Shown piece after piece: positions 50,294-61,120 of a stretch of 64,000 bases of DNA. How positions within the stretch are numbered: the stretch's first letter is position 1; every line of letters starts with the position of its first letter. The translations under genes were made by a program, and so were the position numbers. The notes beneath the pieces are model-generated. The model was given only the letters and a program-made list of their open reading frames with translations, did not search any database and was not told the origin of the DNA. The stretch spans positions 1 through 64,000 of the forward strand of contig MCFL01000039.1 of NCBI GenBank assembly GCA_002102555.1, given 5' to 3'. This DNA comes from Catenaria anguillulae PL171 (Eukaryota > Blastocladiomycota > Blastocladiomycetes > Blastocladiales > Catenariaceae).

Positions 50294-51670
50294 ATGCCGT
50301 CCCTCTCTGCCGCCCAAATCAAAGACCTTCTCAACCCCTCAGAAGGCGAATGGGTTGCGTGCCGCGACGGCTACAAGGTGTACTCGCGCACCTGGACTGT
50401 TCCCGTACGCTACCCTGGACATGACTTGGACTCAGCATCCCTGTCAAACGGGTCCGTTTCTTGATGGCCAACAACTGTGCTCATGTATCGTAGGACTCGA
50501 CGCCCGTCATTGCCACCGTCACGTTTGTGCATGGTCTCGGAGAGCACATTGGCCGCTACGAGCACGTTTTCGATTCATTTGCCAAGTCCGGAATCCAAGT
50601 GCACGCTTGGGACCAGCGCGGGTTTGGGCGGACCGGATTGCAGCCAGGCGCGAGTTTGGGGCACAATGAAGGATGGGATAAGGTTTTGGACGATGTCTTG
50701 GATGCCTTGAACCGGAATGTGGTGCCCGGCAAGCCGAGGTTTTTGGTACATGTTTCTCGCACCTGCGACCTTGGACCTTGGTGTGTTGGCATTCGCCGTG
50801 AGACTCACTAACCCGAGTCTGCGTTCTCGTCGAAATATAGATTGGCCAGTCGATGGGCGGGCTGATTGCGACCGACTTTGTCCGCCAGTTCGGCGATGTG
50901 ATTAATGTTGACGGGGTGATTATTGCCTGTACGCACTTTCATCAATCACATCCTCCCACATTCGCTTGCGTTCCGCTCCTCGAGTTTGAGCTAGGCGGCG
51001 CCACCTTGCTCCACCGCGTCTACCTCACGCAACGACACACATGCATGCCTTGTCTCACCCACGCACCGCCTGCGGAATCCAACTACTCACTTCACCACGC
51101 ATACGTACCCTACGTGTACATGTAGCCCCCGCCATTGCCACTCCTGCCTCGATGCGCCCGCCCGCCCCAGTCATCACCCTGTTGCGCGCCGTGTCCAAAT
51201 TCCTCCCACGCAACACCATCACCTCGTCGGTTGACGCCACCAAACTAGCGCGCAACCCAGAGTGCATTGAAAAGTACCTGTGTGACCCGCTTGTCCACTC
51301 TGCCATCTCGTTCACGACCGGCCGCGGCATCATTGACCAAGGCGCCCTCATTGACTCTGCGCGAGGCGCCGCGCAATGGCCCGCACATGTGCCCGTGTTG
51401 CTGGTGCATGGCGATGGCGACCAGATCACGTGCCCCGAAGGAACAAAGCGGTTTTATGAGCGCATCACGCATGTTAAGGATCGCACACTCAAGGTGTTTG
51501 AGGGGGCCCTGCATGAGTTGACGAACGAGGTGGACATTTGGGAGGAGGTTGTGGGCATGTACATTGAGTGGATCAAGGAGCGGGTCGCCAGAAAGGCCGG
51601 CAAGGTGCAGAGCAAAGGGGAGAGTGTGGTGGAGGAGGCAAAGGCACCAGAGCCGCTGGTGGCAGCGTAG
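50294..51670 (+). CDS. Monoacylglycerol lipase-like alpha/beta hydrolase
   Basis: Exons 50294-50404, 50494-50745, 50841-50928 and 51126-51670; all junctions GT..AG with agreeing phases, 331 residues, no frame break. Family signatures: FVHGLGEHIGRYEHVFDSFA (oxyanion HG), AWDQRGFGRTG, nucleophile elbow GQSMGGLIATDF (Ser), then catalytic Asp in LLVHGDGDQITCPEGTKRFY and catalytic His in GALHELTNE. These enzymes release glycerol and fatty acid from monoacylglycerol, usually at lipid droplets or membranes. There is no signal peptide. The C-terminal tail is basic then acidic and probably disordered. Confidence 0.9.
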
Positions 51671-51844
51671 ATGCATGGGGCATGAATGCCGGAAGGGAAG
51701 AATATGGGAATCCGTTTTGTTTTGTTTGGCTTTGATTTGAACATCTCGCAACCCTTGTCCGTTTTGCTTGGGTTGCACAACTCTGCACAATTCATTGCTT
51801 GGTGAGCCCGACCTGGCTCTGGCTTTCGCAAATGTATTTATCGT

Positions 51845-52970
51845 TTACGGCAATGCGATTTCCGCCTCCAACGCATAGTGTGACCCTTGCGGCCCATCCA
51901 CCTTTTCGCGCCTCAGTAGCTGCACGCTTGGGATGCGTAGTTTGGCCGCCACCAAGGTGTCCCGGTACTTTTCAAGCACTTGGGTCGCATCGAAAACGGG
52001 GCGGGCATCGCGTGAGCGGACATTGTCCCGGTCGGCGTTGTTGTTGTTTGACTTTGCTCGAATCAAGGTCAAGTGCAACTGGTTCAACACACAAACGAAT
52101 CGCAGATGCATTGCGTCAGGTCAGGCAAGCTTGGAACGCAAGAAAGCAAATGTCAAACGTATCATACGTTTGGCATTCTGGCCTCGTCCTTTGGGACCAA
52201 CCCCTCCTTCACAAACCCATCCACCAACACCTTGGTCAACTTTGCAAGCCGATCGCCCTCGACCTCATCCACGCCCACATACACCAGTGTCGAGCGCTTG
52301 CGATCGCCAAATGTGCCCAATCCACTCAACCGTGCCAACACCGTTTGCGTGCCCACGGCATCATACACGCTGGGCGACAACGACTTGAGCACACGGGCCG
52401 CGCGCGCCACAAGGTCGGGCGTGGGCAACCGCAACATGCACAGCGTCAAGTGCATTTCCGAGAGTGCAATGTTTGCCAAGCGCACGCCCGCTGGCAGTGT
52501 TGGTGAGGCATCGGCCACGATGCTTGCCTGTAGCGCTTGGAGCCGCGCGTGAGCTTCCGGTTCGTGGGATGCTGCGGGAATGGGCAAGGCCAGAAAATGC
52601 GTGTAGGGCGAGTCGCGGACTAGGGCAGAGTCGAGCAATGTTTGGATCAAGAGCTTGGCATTGGCGACTTGGTTCTGGACGTGCCGCGAATGCGAATGGC
52701 CGGGTCGGATGAGGTTGGGCCAGGGACACGAATGTCGATGCCTGGCCCGCATTGGGTGCGGATGGAGGCGATGGTGGAGCCGCGCGGGCCAATGACGTGG
52801 CGGTAGTGGGCGGGTGTTGGGTGGGGATGGTGGCAGAAAAGGGCAGGGTTTGTGTGGGTGGGTGTGGGCGAGGCCTGAGAGGTTGGCGGGGAGGGTGTGG
52901 GCAAGGAGGCAGCACACACGCGGTAGCGTTGCTGGCCGACTTGGACCGAGGCAAAGGAGAGGCCGTGGTG
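51845..52970 (-). CDS. ASCC1: ASCC1-like protein: KH domain plus 2H phosphoesterase-like (AKAP7-type) domain
   Basis: The 3' exon is 52078-51845; the exon before it ends at 52168. The KH part reads YRHVIGPRGSTIASIRTQCG and VPGPTSSDPAIRIRG. The 2H domain shows NAKLLIQTLLDSALVRDSPY, HFLALP, the first HxTx motif LSEMHLTLCMLRLPTPDLV, and after the splice the second HxTx motif LHLTLIRAK, ending VQLLRREKVDGPQG. ASCC1 is a subunit of the activating signal co-integrator complex, acting with ASCC3 in alkylation repair and ribosome quality control. The KH and 2H parts are in different frames, joined near 52680 by a probable missing base, and the N-terminal start is not resolved (the frame with SVQVGQQRYRVCAAS has no ATG). 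Confidence 0.78.
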
Positions 52971-53185
52971 GATGAGATGGTGTGTGCATCGTCAACCAAC
53001 TGAAGTGGATTGCATTGAGTACTATAATATTAATACATTCAAGTCAAAATATGAAAACTGCACCCACACTCTGAGTCTCCACCCCACCCAGTGCCACCCG
53101 AATGCGTGCGCCTGTCACTGTGTCGCTGCTGTGTGACACTGAGTAAGAGGATTCCTGGTCTCCTGCCACTGCTCATCAATGTACT

Positions 53186-54034
53186 TTGAATCCATTGACA
53201 ATTGCTGCACCACAATCCAATCCATCCAATGGACTCGCCGCCGCCCTCGCCCTCCACTCGTGGCTCACCGAGCACCTCGACCACTTGTCGCTCCACCCGG
53301 CCGCCGACGCTCACTTGGGCACCGAGGATTACCTTGTCGGCATCCTCACAGAGGACCTCATCTCCCACGACGACAAGGTCGACGGCATGGTCGAGTTTCT
53401 CTCCATGACCTTTGCCGACGAGCCCGCCATGTCGCCCGACCTGGCCGCTCAAATCGTGTCGGATGCCATGACAAAGTACTCGGATCTGGTGGCCGTTGCC
53501 ACTGCCTCATGTGAGGCACAACCACATGCAGCCGACAACGATGGTGATAGCGCTTCCGGATCCGGATCCGGATCCGACTCTGGCTCGGAATTGGATGATG
53601 GCGATGACCACCACCACAACCAAGACCTATCCTCCCCCACCAGCGGCAGCGCCGCCGGCGGCAAACGCCTCATGACCAAAGACGAGCTCAAACGCCGGCG
53701 GGCCATCCTACAGCAATACGGATACGAGGGCTCCGAATCCGACGCCGACATTGCCTTATCCGATCCCGTCAAGGCTGCCGCCATGGCTGGCCAGCTGCAA
53801 CTGCCGAAAAAGAAGAGCAAGCGTGCCAACATCGGCTACGATGTGTTGATTGCCATGCCCAACGACAACAAGCAAAAGCAGCAGAGTGCTGAGCAGGCAA
53901 AGCGGGCGGCAATGAAGGCTCAGCATGATGCTAAAGTTGCCAGGGATAAGGCCGCGCTGGCAAAGCAAAAGGCCGCGCAGGCGGCAAAGGAGGCAGGAAA
54001 GAAGACGGTCAAGCAAGAGAAGAGGCGCATGTGA
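53186..54034 (+). CDS. CCDC43-like protein
   Basis: About 282 codons. The N-terminal globular region (LHSWLTEHLDHLSLHPAADA, EDYLVGILTEDL, VDGMVEFLSMTF) is followed by an acidic Ser/Gly/His linker, the hallmark stretch LMTKDELKRRRAILQQYGYE and a long Lys/Ala coiled coil to the end (AKRAAMKAQHDAKVARDKAA...). Animal CCDC43 has the same order. Its role there is poorly known. No ATG opens this frame at a sensible place: the ATG at 53179 is in another frame, so one missing base or a small first exon is likely. Confidence 0.65.
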   Translation: MNPLTIAAPQSNPSNGLAAALALHSWLTEHLDHLSLHPAADAHLGTEDYLVGILTEDLISHDDKVDGMVEFLSMTFADEPAMSPDLAAQIVSDAMTKYSDLVAVATASCEAQPHAADNDGDSASGSGSGSDSGSELDDGDDHHHNQDLSSPTSGSAAGGKRLMTKDELKRRRAILQQYGYEGSESDADIALSDPVKAAAMAGQLQLPKKKSKRANIGYDVLIAMPNDNKQKQQSAEQAKRAAMKAQHDAKVARDKAALAKQKAAQAAKEAGKKTVKQEKRRM

Positions 54035-54212
54035 TGTTCTGTTTTGCGATAAATCCAAAGAATTGTATATGTATCAACAATCGACGAAATAGAAACTTAC
54101 ATTCAAACACACAAACGGTTCCATGATGATGCGAGGATGATGCAGGCTCCAATGGCGGGATACAAAACAAATCGTGGTGCGGGAGTTTGGTTGGAATCAA
54201 AAGAGGAGGTTC

Positions 54213-54232
54213 GGATGGATGGATGGATGGAT
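54213..54232 (+). repeat. (GGAT)5 microsatellite
   Basis: Five tandem GGAT units between convergent genes. Confidence 0.8.
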
Positions 54233-54364
54233 CGGAGCGAGCCAGCGAGTGTGTGGCTACCATGAGCAGCCGTGTATCAAAAGAGGAAGGAATGGATGGA
54301 GGATGAAGGTGGGTAGGCAAGAGAGAAACGGAAAATGCAAAAAGTCAGCCCAGCTTGGCAAACA

Positions 54365-56551
54365 TCACCGGCGACGACGGTCCACGCGCACAAGCAACAG
54401 ATCGTCCATGGCAACGACCGCGTTGCCCGTGGTCGACGACGCCCGAACTTCTGCCCTTGCATCCTCGGATTCCTCGTCCTTGTTGTCGTCTGTCCGCTTA
54501 TTGCTGTGCCTCGCCACACCAAACTCGAGCTCACCCTCCTCCTCCGTCACTTCCTCGCCTGCACCAACCTCAACCACTTGCTTGTGCTGCTCCCCAACCT
54601 CCTCTTGATTGACCTTGCGCAACACCAACTCGGCCACCCCACCCATCCACCCATTCCCCTTGACCGCCTTACGCGGCCACCCGGCCGCACGGCTCGCCAC
54701 TTGTGCATTGCCCAAGGCCGTAGCTGCGCGCAACTTGACACTGTCCAAGGCTGCATCTGGGCCGGCCGTCACAAGCACGTTGCCGTTGGTGGCCGAAGCA
54801 GTGACACGTGCTGCGGGAACCAAATCTGCAACGCCCAGGTCAATGTTACCATTGGTTGTTACGACCGAGATGGAGGTCAAGGAGGTGGCCAAGGGCAATG
54901 CCAAGGGCGAGTGCACGAGCATGGCGCGCAAGTGCAAGTTGCCGTTGGTCGAGAGGGCGTCCAGGCGAGGGCCGGCAAACTTGAGCGGGCCGGCAAGGTC
55001 AATGTTGCCGTTGGTCGTGGTCAGCGACAGGGACGAGTGGATGGACCAGGGACCCGACGGGGTCAGTTGAATGTGCCCGTTGGTTGTAGTGATGGCGAGC
55101 GAATCGAGGCCCGTCCACTTGGTTTGCGAGGTCGCCTTGGTGGAAATGGACCGAGAAGACGACGACTGGGCTGAAGACGATGCGGGCGATCGGCGGCGCA
55201 GGGCCATGGAGGAAAGGTAATGGTTGAGGTTGACCGTGTCCACCTGGAGCGACTTGAGTGCAACAAGTGCATTGGACGAGCGTGACGATGATGACGATGT
55301 GGAATGGACCATGGACACATTGACACTGGCAATCACGCACTCGCGAAAGATGCGCGACATGTCGTGACTTTCCGGCGTCTCGACCTTGACCGAGCCTGTG
55401 CTTGTGTCACCATGTGCCGCCACCAGCGGAATCAGCCGTTCGTGCGATACGTGCACAGAGACATCCACAATGACTTTACTACCCGCCACGGCAAAGTCCG
55501 GGTCCACATCAAATCCGGCATACCGGACGGCACCACTAGCGATGCCCGAAACATTGACCTTGAGTGCCTCGGGCGCACTCACGATCCATTGCTGGCGGAG
55601 GGCGTGAATCGGGTCGACGCCCGTGGACCCACCGCACGGCCATTCGACGCCGTCCACGACGGTGGCGGCGGGATCGCCCGACAAGCCCGGAAGCCGGCCG
55701 GGCGCGAAATGGACCATGGATCCGGCAGTCAGGGCGGCGAGCAAGATGGTGAGGATGGCAAAGCAGCAGCAGATGGCCACGGCACGGGTAAAGCACAGGA
55801 GCGTGCGCTTCGCAAATGAAGCGAGGGCAGTTGTACAAGAGGCGGGTGAGGGTGAAGGGGATGGGGAGGAGAAGGTGGTGGATGTGGGCGAGTTGAGGGC
55901 CGGGTAGTGGTGGTAGTGGTGGTGGTTGACCACCAGCCCGGCGGTTTCCGAGGGGGTGGCGGTGGCGGGCGTGGAGATGGTGCCATAGTAGTCGGGCGGG
56001 GGCATGTCCTTGGCGGATGCAGCAGCGACGGTGACAGTGGTTGGCATGTGGCCATGGGCGTTGAAGAGGACGTTGCCGATGTCGTTGTCGTCATTGTCCG
56101 AGTCGTTGTCTACAGGGCCGTAAGCGTAGAGATTGGCTGGGGCAAGGGGAGTCACATCAGCGCGGGCCGAGGACGCCTTGCCGGTGCCCTGATGGCTCGG
56201 GGTGACGGATACATTGCGCGGGAGGATTGCTTTGGGTGGTGCGTTGCGGGGGGTCTCGGTCGGGGACTGCGTTGCATGCAAATGAGTTGGCTTGGGTAAG
56301 GTCAATTGCTGGCGTGAACAATGTGCTGGCCTGGACCTGGCGAACAGTTGCGGCAGGATTAGTTGGTTGGACCACATGCCTGTGTCATGTGGCCATGGGT
56401 GGTGGTGGTGCCTTGGTGGACCAGGTACCCGGCAACTTATTGCACGGTTCAGACTCCAGCAGTGCAGTGCCAGAGATGAGCTAGTGGTGTGGCGCCGCCC
56501 CAGCACACAAGCATCTCCATGCATGTCCATGTCCGCGCGGCCCCCGCTCAT
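54365..56551 (-). CDS. Membrane protein with repeated TTNGNI beta-motifs (DUF4097-like)
   Basis: Open frame of 728 codons; the true start may be the Met at 56551, 56377 or 56047. A Pro/Ser-rich, partly acidic cytoplasmic part contains PPPDYYGTI. One hydrophobic segment (AVAICCCFAILTILLAALTA) is followed by a large outer region. That region carries regularly spaced LAITTTNGHIQL, LSLTTTNGNIDL, LDALSTNGNLHLR, ISVVTTNGNIDLG, TASATNGNVLVTA and, last, ASSTTGNAVVAM. Such repeats build a right-handed beta-solenoid in bacterial and fungal DUF4097-type adhesin-like proteins. Topology is predicted type II. It is plausibly a cell-wall or membrane surface protein; function unknown. No frame break. Confidence 0.65.
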   Translation of the reverse strand: MSGGRADMDMHGDACVLGRRHTTSSSLALHCWSLNRAISCRVPGPPRHHHHPWPHDTGMWSNQLILPQLFARSRPAHCSRQQLTLPKPTHLHATQSPTETPRNAPPKAILPRNVSVTPSHQGTGKASSARADVTPLAPANLYAYGPVDNDSDNDDNDIGNVLFNAHGHMPTTVTVAAASAKDMPPPDYYGTISTPATATPSETAGLVVNHHHYHHYPALNSPTSTTFSSPSPSPSPASCTTALASFAKRTLLCFTRAVAICCCFAILTILLAALTAGSMVHFAPGRLPGLSGDPAATVVDGVEWPCGGSTGVDPIHALRQQWIVSAPEALKVNVSGIASGAVRYAGFDVDPDFAVAGSKVIVDVSVHVSHERLIPLVAAHGDTSTGSVKVETPESHDMSRIFRECVIASVNVSMVHSTSSSSSRSSNALVALKSLQVDTVNLNHYLSSMALRRRSPASSSAQSSSSRSISTKATSQTKWTGLDSLAITTTNGHIQLTPSGPWSIHSSLSLTTTNGNIDLAGPLKFAGPRLDALSTNGNLHLRAMLVHSPLALPLATSLTSISVVTTNGNIDLGVADLVPAARVTASATNGNVLVTAGPDAALDSVKLRAATALGNAQVASRAAGWPRKAVKGNGWMGGVAELVLRKVNQEEVGEQHKQVVEVGAGEEVTEEEGELEFGVARHSNKRTDDNKDEESEDARAEVRASSTTGNAVVAMDDLLLVRVDRRRR

Positions 56552-57321
56552 TTACCCGGCTCGGCTTCGGGCCGGACGACGTCCTTTCGATTAGCACCGA
56601 TTCCTTGTCGCGAGTGCCGAGTTATACATATGTAGCCTGGCAGCCGTGTAGGTAAAGACTTGGATGACTTTCGCTTGGTTGTCCGTTACATAGTATTTAC
56701 TGCAACGGTGAGACATGAGGACTCGCCAAAGGTCACGACCAATGACGATGACGGGCAGGGGAAATGGCGCAGGCGTACATGATTCGTGACATGTGTGTCC
56801 ATGGATACATATACTGATGTGAAAGCGGATGGATCATTCATGTGCCGATCGGACAGACTGGCCACGGCCAGAGTGTCGTCGCCATGACATGCGGGCCGCT
56901 ACAATTGCAGCAGGCCGTCACGGTGATAGCAGTCCCGAGTGCCAGCCCAACCATGTCTGGAAAAACTATACGCTGGATAAACGCTGGATCTCCGGCGTCA
57001 CCTCGTCCCAGAAGCGTATTTCCCTAAATCAGGCTGAAGCTGTCATGCACGCACGCACCTCGTCCCTGAATGCTGACAAATGTTCCCACACATTCGAAAC
57101 GCGCCGCGAGTCTCGTTTGGACACGAGCATGTGTCAACTTCAAAAGAGTTGTACTAGTAAGTATATGTCCCTAGGCATGAATACATGATTGCTCAGCATC
57201 CCACGTGCCCGCTCCCGCTCGCAACAACAGCAGCGCTCCCACGTCAAGTGTGCCACGAGAGAACAGTAGAAAGGAGAGGAAGCTTGACGAGATCACGGCG
57301 TTGTGGGGCCAAGGCCAAAGG
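56552..57321. other. Intergenic, promoter side of MGST3
   Basis: No gene supported; a plus-strand frame at 56829-57188 lacks family signatures. Confidence 0.4.
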
Positions 57322-57328
57322 TATAAAG
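57322..57328 (+). promoter_or_regulatory. TATA box of the MGST3-like gene
   Basis: TATAAAG in the context AGGTATAAAGAG, 118 bp upstream of the ATG. The same GGTATAAAGAG core precedes the second YcnI gene. Confidence 0.55.
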
Positions 57329-57439
57329 AGCATGCGGCTCCCCCAAACCTCGCTCCATTCGCCTCGAGGCACTCAGCAGGTTCCAAGCTCTTCAATGCAC
57401 TGACGTCAAGCACCTCATCCCTCTCCACTCATCGCCATC

Positions 57440-58257
57440 ATGTCGTCCGTCACCCTCACCCTCGACAAGGACTTTGCCTACGTCATCCTCGGCGTCACTG
57501 GTCCGTTTTGCCACAGCACATATAATCTCTCGTGCCCGCGTCATGATCCGCTCCGCTGCTGCTCGCCTCGGTGACGGCCGACCCGGCCCGACCCTTCGTC
57601 ATTGTCGTTTGCTTATGTATCTTCTCGACGCCGACCTCCACCCCATATGCTATGATGCCGAGACGGCAGCAGCTGCAACGGGTCGACGTGATCACTGATC
57701 CACCTTTATCATCCACTGCGTCGTGGACTGACCCAACTTGACCCTCTTCCGTATCGTCTCACAGGCATTGCCTTGCACTACTTTACTTCGTCGCGGTACA
57801 TTATGCCGCTGCGCAAAAAGTACGGCATCAAGTACCCTGGTCCGTTTGTTTTCTCTTCTCTCCCTTGCATCGAGCATATCGCCAGACCGACCCGACTCAT
57901 CCCAACCAACGGCGGGCAATCAATTCCACCGGAACAGATATGGGCAACGGTATCTATGCTCAAAAGCTCGACGAGAAGAAGTGGATCGAATTCAACAATG
58001 CCCAGCGCGTGCACTACAACTACCTTGAGCAGCTCCCGATTGCCTTGCCGCTGGCGCTCTTCTCTGGCTTGTTCCAGGCAAAGTTCACGGCGGCCGGTTG
58101 CGTGTCGTACATTTTGGGCCGCGAGTTGTACATGCGTGGGTACATGACCAAGGGCCCCGACGGCAGGTACCGCGGCGCACCCTTTTTGTATCCGGCCATG
58201 ATTGCGTGGTTGGGCATCACGGTTCATGGTGCCGCCAAGATGTTGGGCTGGTTCTGA
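57440..58257 (+). CDS. MGST3: Microsomal glutathione S-transferase 3-like (MAPEG family)
   Basis: Exons 57440-57500, 57765-57839 and 57938-58257, phases agreeing, 151 residues. Family order: first span (FAYVILGVTGIALHYF), RYIMPLRKKYGIKYPDM, the MAPEG core FNNAQRVHYNYLEQLPIALP, span LALFSGLFQ, SYILGRELYMRGYMTKGPDG and last span AMIAWLGITVHGAAKMLGWF. In this family the enzyme is a four-span trimer in the ER that conjugates glutathione and reduces lipid peroxides. The first intron is 264 bp, long for this window. A TATA box lies upstream. No frame break. Confidence 0.92.
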
Positions 58258-58906
58258 GGTGAAGATTGACTTTTCAGTCGTGTGTTGTGAATCCGGTCAT
58301 GGATTCGGTTCAAAGAGTGGTGTATATGCGCTGTTTTGTTGTGGTGCATTTCTTAGTTACATATCAAGTTGACTCTATGTAAGTGCTCCTTTCGGCTCCC
58401 ACGAGGAACCCCTTCGTCGTCAGTATCCGTCAGCATCGGCATCGGTCCATGGTCGACGGCCCAGAAAGCTGGGACGTGTCAGAAGTGGCACGATACGCAA
58501 CCACGCCGAAAAAACTCTATCATGCCAAATCCAGCCTGATATCAATATGGGCGCTACGACAGTAAATCCCACATGCCATGAGCTCTTGCCTTGACTCGAG
58601 GCAATACTTATCCTGGGACTGCAGCACTATTCAAGTTGGCCTTGCCTTGCCTTGACTGCCAGGAACTGACTCACAGCGCCAGTTACCTGTTCTCCGTCGT
58701 CTGACTCGACTACCGCCCGACCAACCGACCGACCGCCCTGGTGACTGTCCGTCCCCCCAACCCGCCAAGAGGCCCTTGCGTTGGCCAGTCACTCCGCCCC
58801 GCCCGCCGCCAGCAACTTCTCTGTCGAGCAGACCCTTCCGTATCATCCTAACAGTGCTGTCCCCGCGTCGCACCCAGCCAGCCGTGTGATCAGTACATCA
58901 TTTTCA
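58258..58906. other. Intergenic, no gene seen
   Basis: 3' flank of MGST3 and 5' leader of the phosphatase gene; only shadow frames. Confidence 0.4.
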
Positions 58907-60909
58907 ATGATGGCGCCATCCAGCACACGCTCGGTGGCCGCCGTCGCAAGAGGCAGCGCCTCCGCAGCATCATGCACCTTGGCCGCCGGCGCCGCCAGGT
59001 TGCGCGTGGCCGCGGCCGTATCGCGATCATTGGCGTTCTCGTCATCAGGTACAAGAGCACGGCAAGGCAACGTCCAGCAATTTTTCCCGCGAGAAGCCGT
59101 GGCGGCCAACGCCAACATGGCGAGGACCTTTCACTCGACCCCGCGGCGTGCCAACCCGCCAAGAGCCGACCATCTTCACCCACCTCACCCACCGCCGCAG
59201 CGGTCCTCCTCGTCAACGTCGACTCCCGCACAATTCCTGTCCTCGGCTCAACCCGCACCCTCTGCTCCCAAGCCAACGCACAAACCGCTTGTGCTGCGGC
59301 CAACCGCCTTCCCCACCTCGATCCGCCTGCGCGGCACGCGTCCAAGCCCCCCTGGTGCTCTGACCCCGCACTCATCCCCACCCCCCTCCCTCTCATCCCC
59401 ACCATTGCCCGCGGCGGCACCAACACCCATCCCGCCTCCACCTCCACCAACCCTGGTGTTTTCGCACCACGCCCTCGGGTACGCCAAACGATCGCCCGTG
59501 CGCCTCGTGCCCGTCCCGACAGACCACCAATGGAAAGCCACGTCGGCAGGCGAAGATGCCTTCTTTTCGCGATTCAATGCCCTGGGCGTGTGCGATGGCG
59601 TGGGAGGGTGGCAGGGCCAGGAAAATGCCAATGCGGGCTTGTTTGCGCGCAAGCTCATGCATTATTGCAGCGCCGAGTTGGATGAGCGGCCTAGGGCCAC
59701 GTTTTTGGTGAATGCGGCCTTGGACCAGCAGGCCAAGGGGAAAATTTCGGCAGTGGGAAACGGGAATGAGAGGTTTGGGGTCGGTGGGAATACGGGTGGG
59801 GTGTTTCCACAAGAGGTTTTGGAGCGGGCGTATCACAAGACCATGGACGATGCACAGCGTGAAGTATGTGTCACCAACCCCAGCTTTTAATGACGGTCCC
59901 ATTTGCAGGAGCTCACTCTCGCAACACTGACGCACTCGCAGGGATTTGTCGGCTCAACTACGGCCCTGCTCGCCTTGCTCACCAATGGCAACGAACTGCG
60001 CATCGCCAACCTCGGTGACTGCGGCCTCGTTGTGATTCGTCAAGGCGAGTTTGTATTTCGCACCGAGGAACAAGTCCACTCGTTCAATTACCCGTACCAG
60101 CTAGGCACCGCCGCACAGGACACGCCTGCACTGGCACATGCATTTGCCTTACATGCTCACCATGGCGATATCTTGGTCATGGCGAGTGATGGCGTGTGGG
60201 ACAATGTGTTTGAAGAGGACGTGTTGCGGATTGTTCGAGAACACGTTGGGTGGCGCGGAGTCGAATGGCCTGCGGGCGTGGACCCACGAGGAAGCCCCCC
60301 AAGTTGGGTAGACAAGTGGAAGGGGGGCGCGGATAGCAAGGGCGGGGGGAAGGGCGGATTGGGCGAGGCCGTTGTTGGAGCCATCGAGTGGATGTCGAAA
60401 AGTGTCCGAGCGGCTGTGGGCGTGGATACGAGCGCGTCGGGGACGTCCTTGGATGGACCCGATCCTCCCGCCGGTTCTGCATCTGCATCTGCATCCACGT
60501 CCTCATCAGTGCCTTCAATACCGCAACCACTACCCGACGCCGCCGTCCCGACAAGCTCTTTGCCTGACCCGATCGCAGACGACATGGACGACGACCTATC
60601 ACCACTCTTGCTTCCCGCGATCCACCGCGCGCGCCGTGCCGCCATCCACGCAGCCGCACGTGCCAACCCACAAGCCATTGCCGAGGCGATTGCGCAAATG
60701 GCCAAGGAGCGGGCGAGGACACGCGGGGAGCGAGTCCATTCCAGAGCCGTGCGCTGCGCGAGGGGCTGTATTATCAGGGTGGAAAGACGGACGATATTGC
60801 GGTGGTGGTGGCCGTGGTCAGGGATCCCGCCAGGTTGATGCGTGGAGTGGCGACGCCGGGGCAGGGCAAGGGGAGGGAGGTGGTTGGGGCGGTGAGTGGG
60901 GTCATGTGA
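58907..60909 (+). CDS. PTC7: PTC7-type mitochondrial PP2C phosphatase
   Basis: Exon 1 is 58907-59863, exon 2 59909-60909 (an in-frame alternative acceptor at 59941 would drop 11 residues). The N-terminus is an Arg/Ala/Ser presequence (MMAPSSTRSVAAVARGS). After a Pro-rich linker the catalytic domain reads AGEDAFFSRFNALGVCDGVG (metal Asp), FVGSTTALLALL, LRIANLGDCGLVVIRQGEFV, DILVMASDGVWDN and, near the end, GKTDDIAVVVAVV. Ptc7 in yeast dephosphorylates coenzyme Q biosynthesis proteins in mitochondria. A long Ser/Pro/Ala insert sits between DGVWDN and the last motif. One base is missing near 60730; with it, exon 2 is 334 codons (652 residues in all). Confidence 0.88.
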
Positions 60910-61072
60910 AAGGGGATGTGAAGTAGGAGGAGTATCTGTATGGAATTATGCATTTCACCCCTGTCCATTTGCCCAAGTGCTGGTTGGCTGATGGTGTTCA
61001 TGGAATCGCGTCGAGGGGGCGTGTTGGAGCGGGTGCGGCATTTTCCCGCCAAGGCGCTTGGCAGATGAGCGC

Positions 61073-61088
61073 TTTTTTTTTTTTTTTT
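61073..61088. repeat. T16 homopolymer
   Basis: Sixteen T just upstream of the TATA box; a poly(dA:dT) tract of this kind is a common nucleosome-depleting promoter element in fungi. Confidence 0.75.
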
Positions 61089-61113
61089 CTTCGCACTGCA
61101 TTGCCGACCGGGG

Positions 61114-61120
61114 TATAAAG
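61114..61120 (+). promoter_or_regulatory. TATA box of the second YcnI gene
   Basis: TATAAAG within GGGTATAAAGAGGAG, 26 bp after the T16 tract. It lies nearly 0.8 kb from the ATG, so a spliced or long leader is implied. Confidence 0.5.

Noticed and set aside
54335-55174. 279-codon plus-strand frame
   Set aside because: Antisense shadow of the TTNGNI membrane protein; composition is Gly/Arg/Val-rich shadow type.
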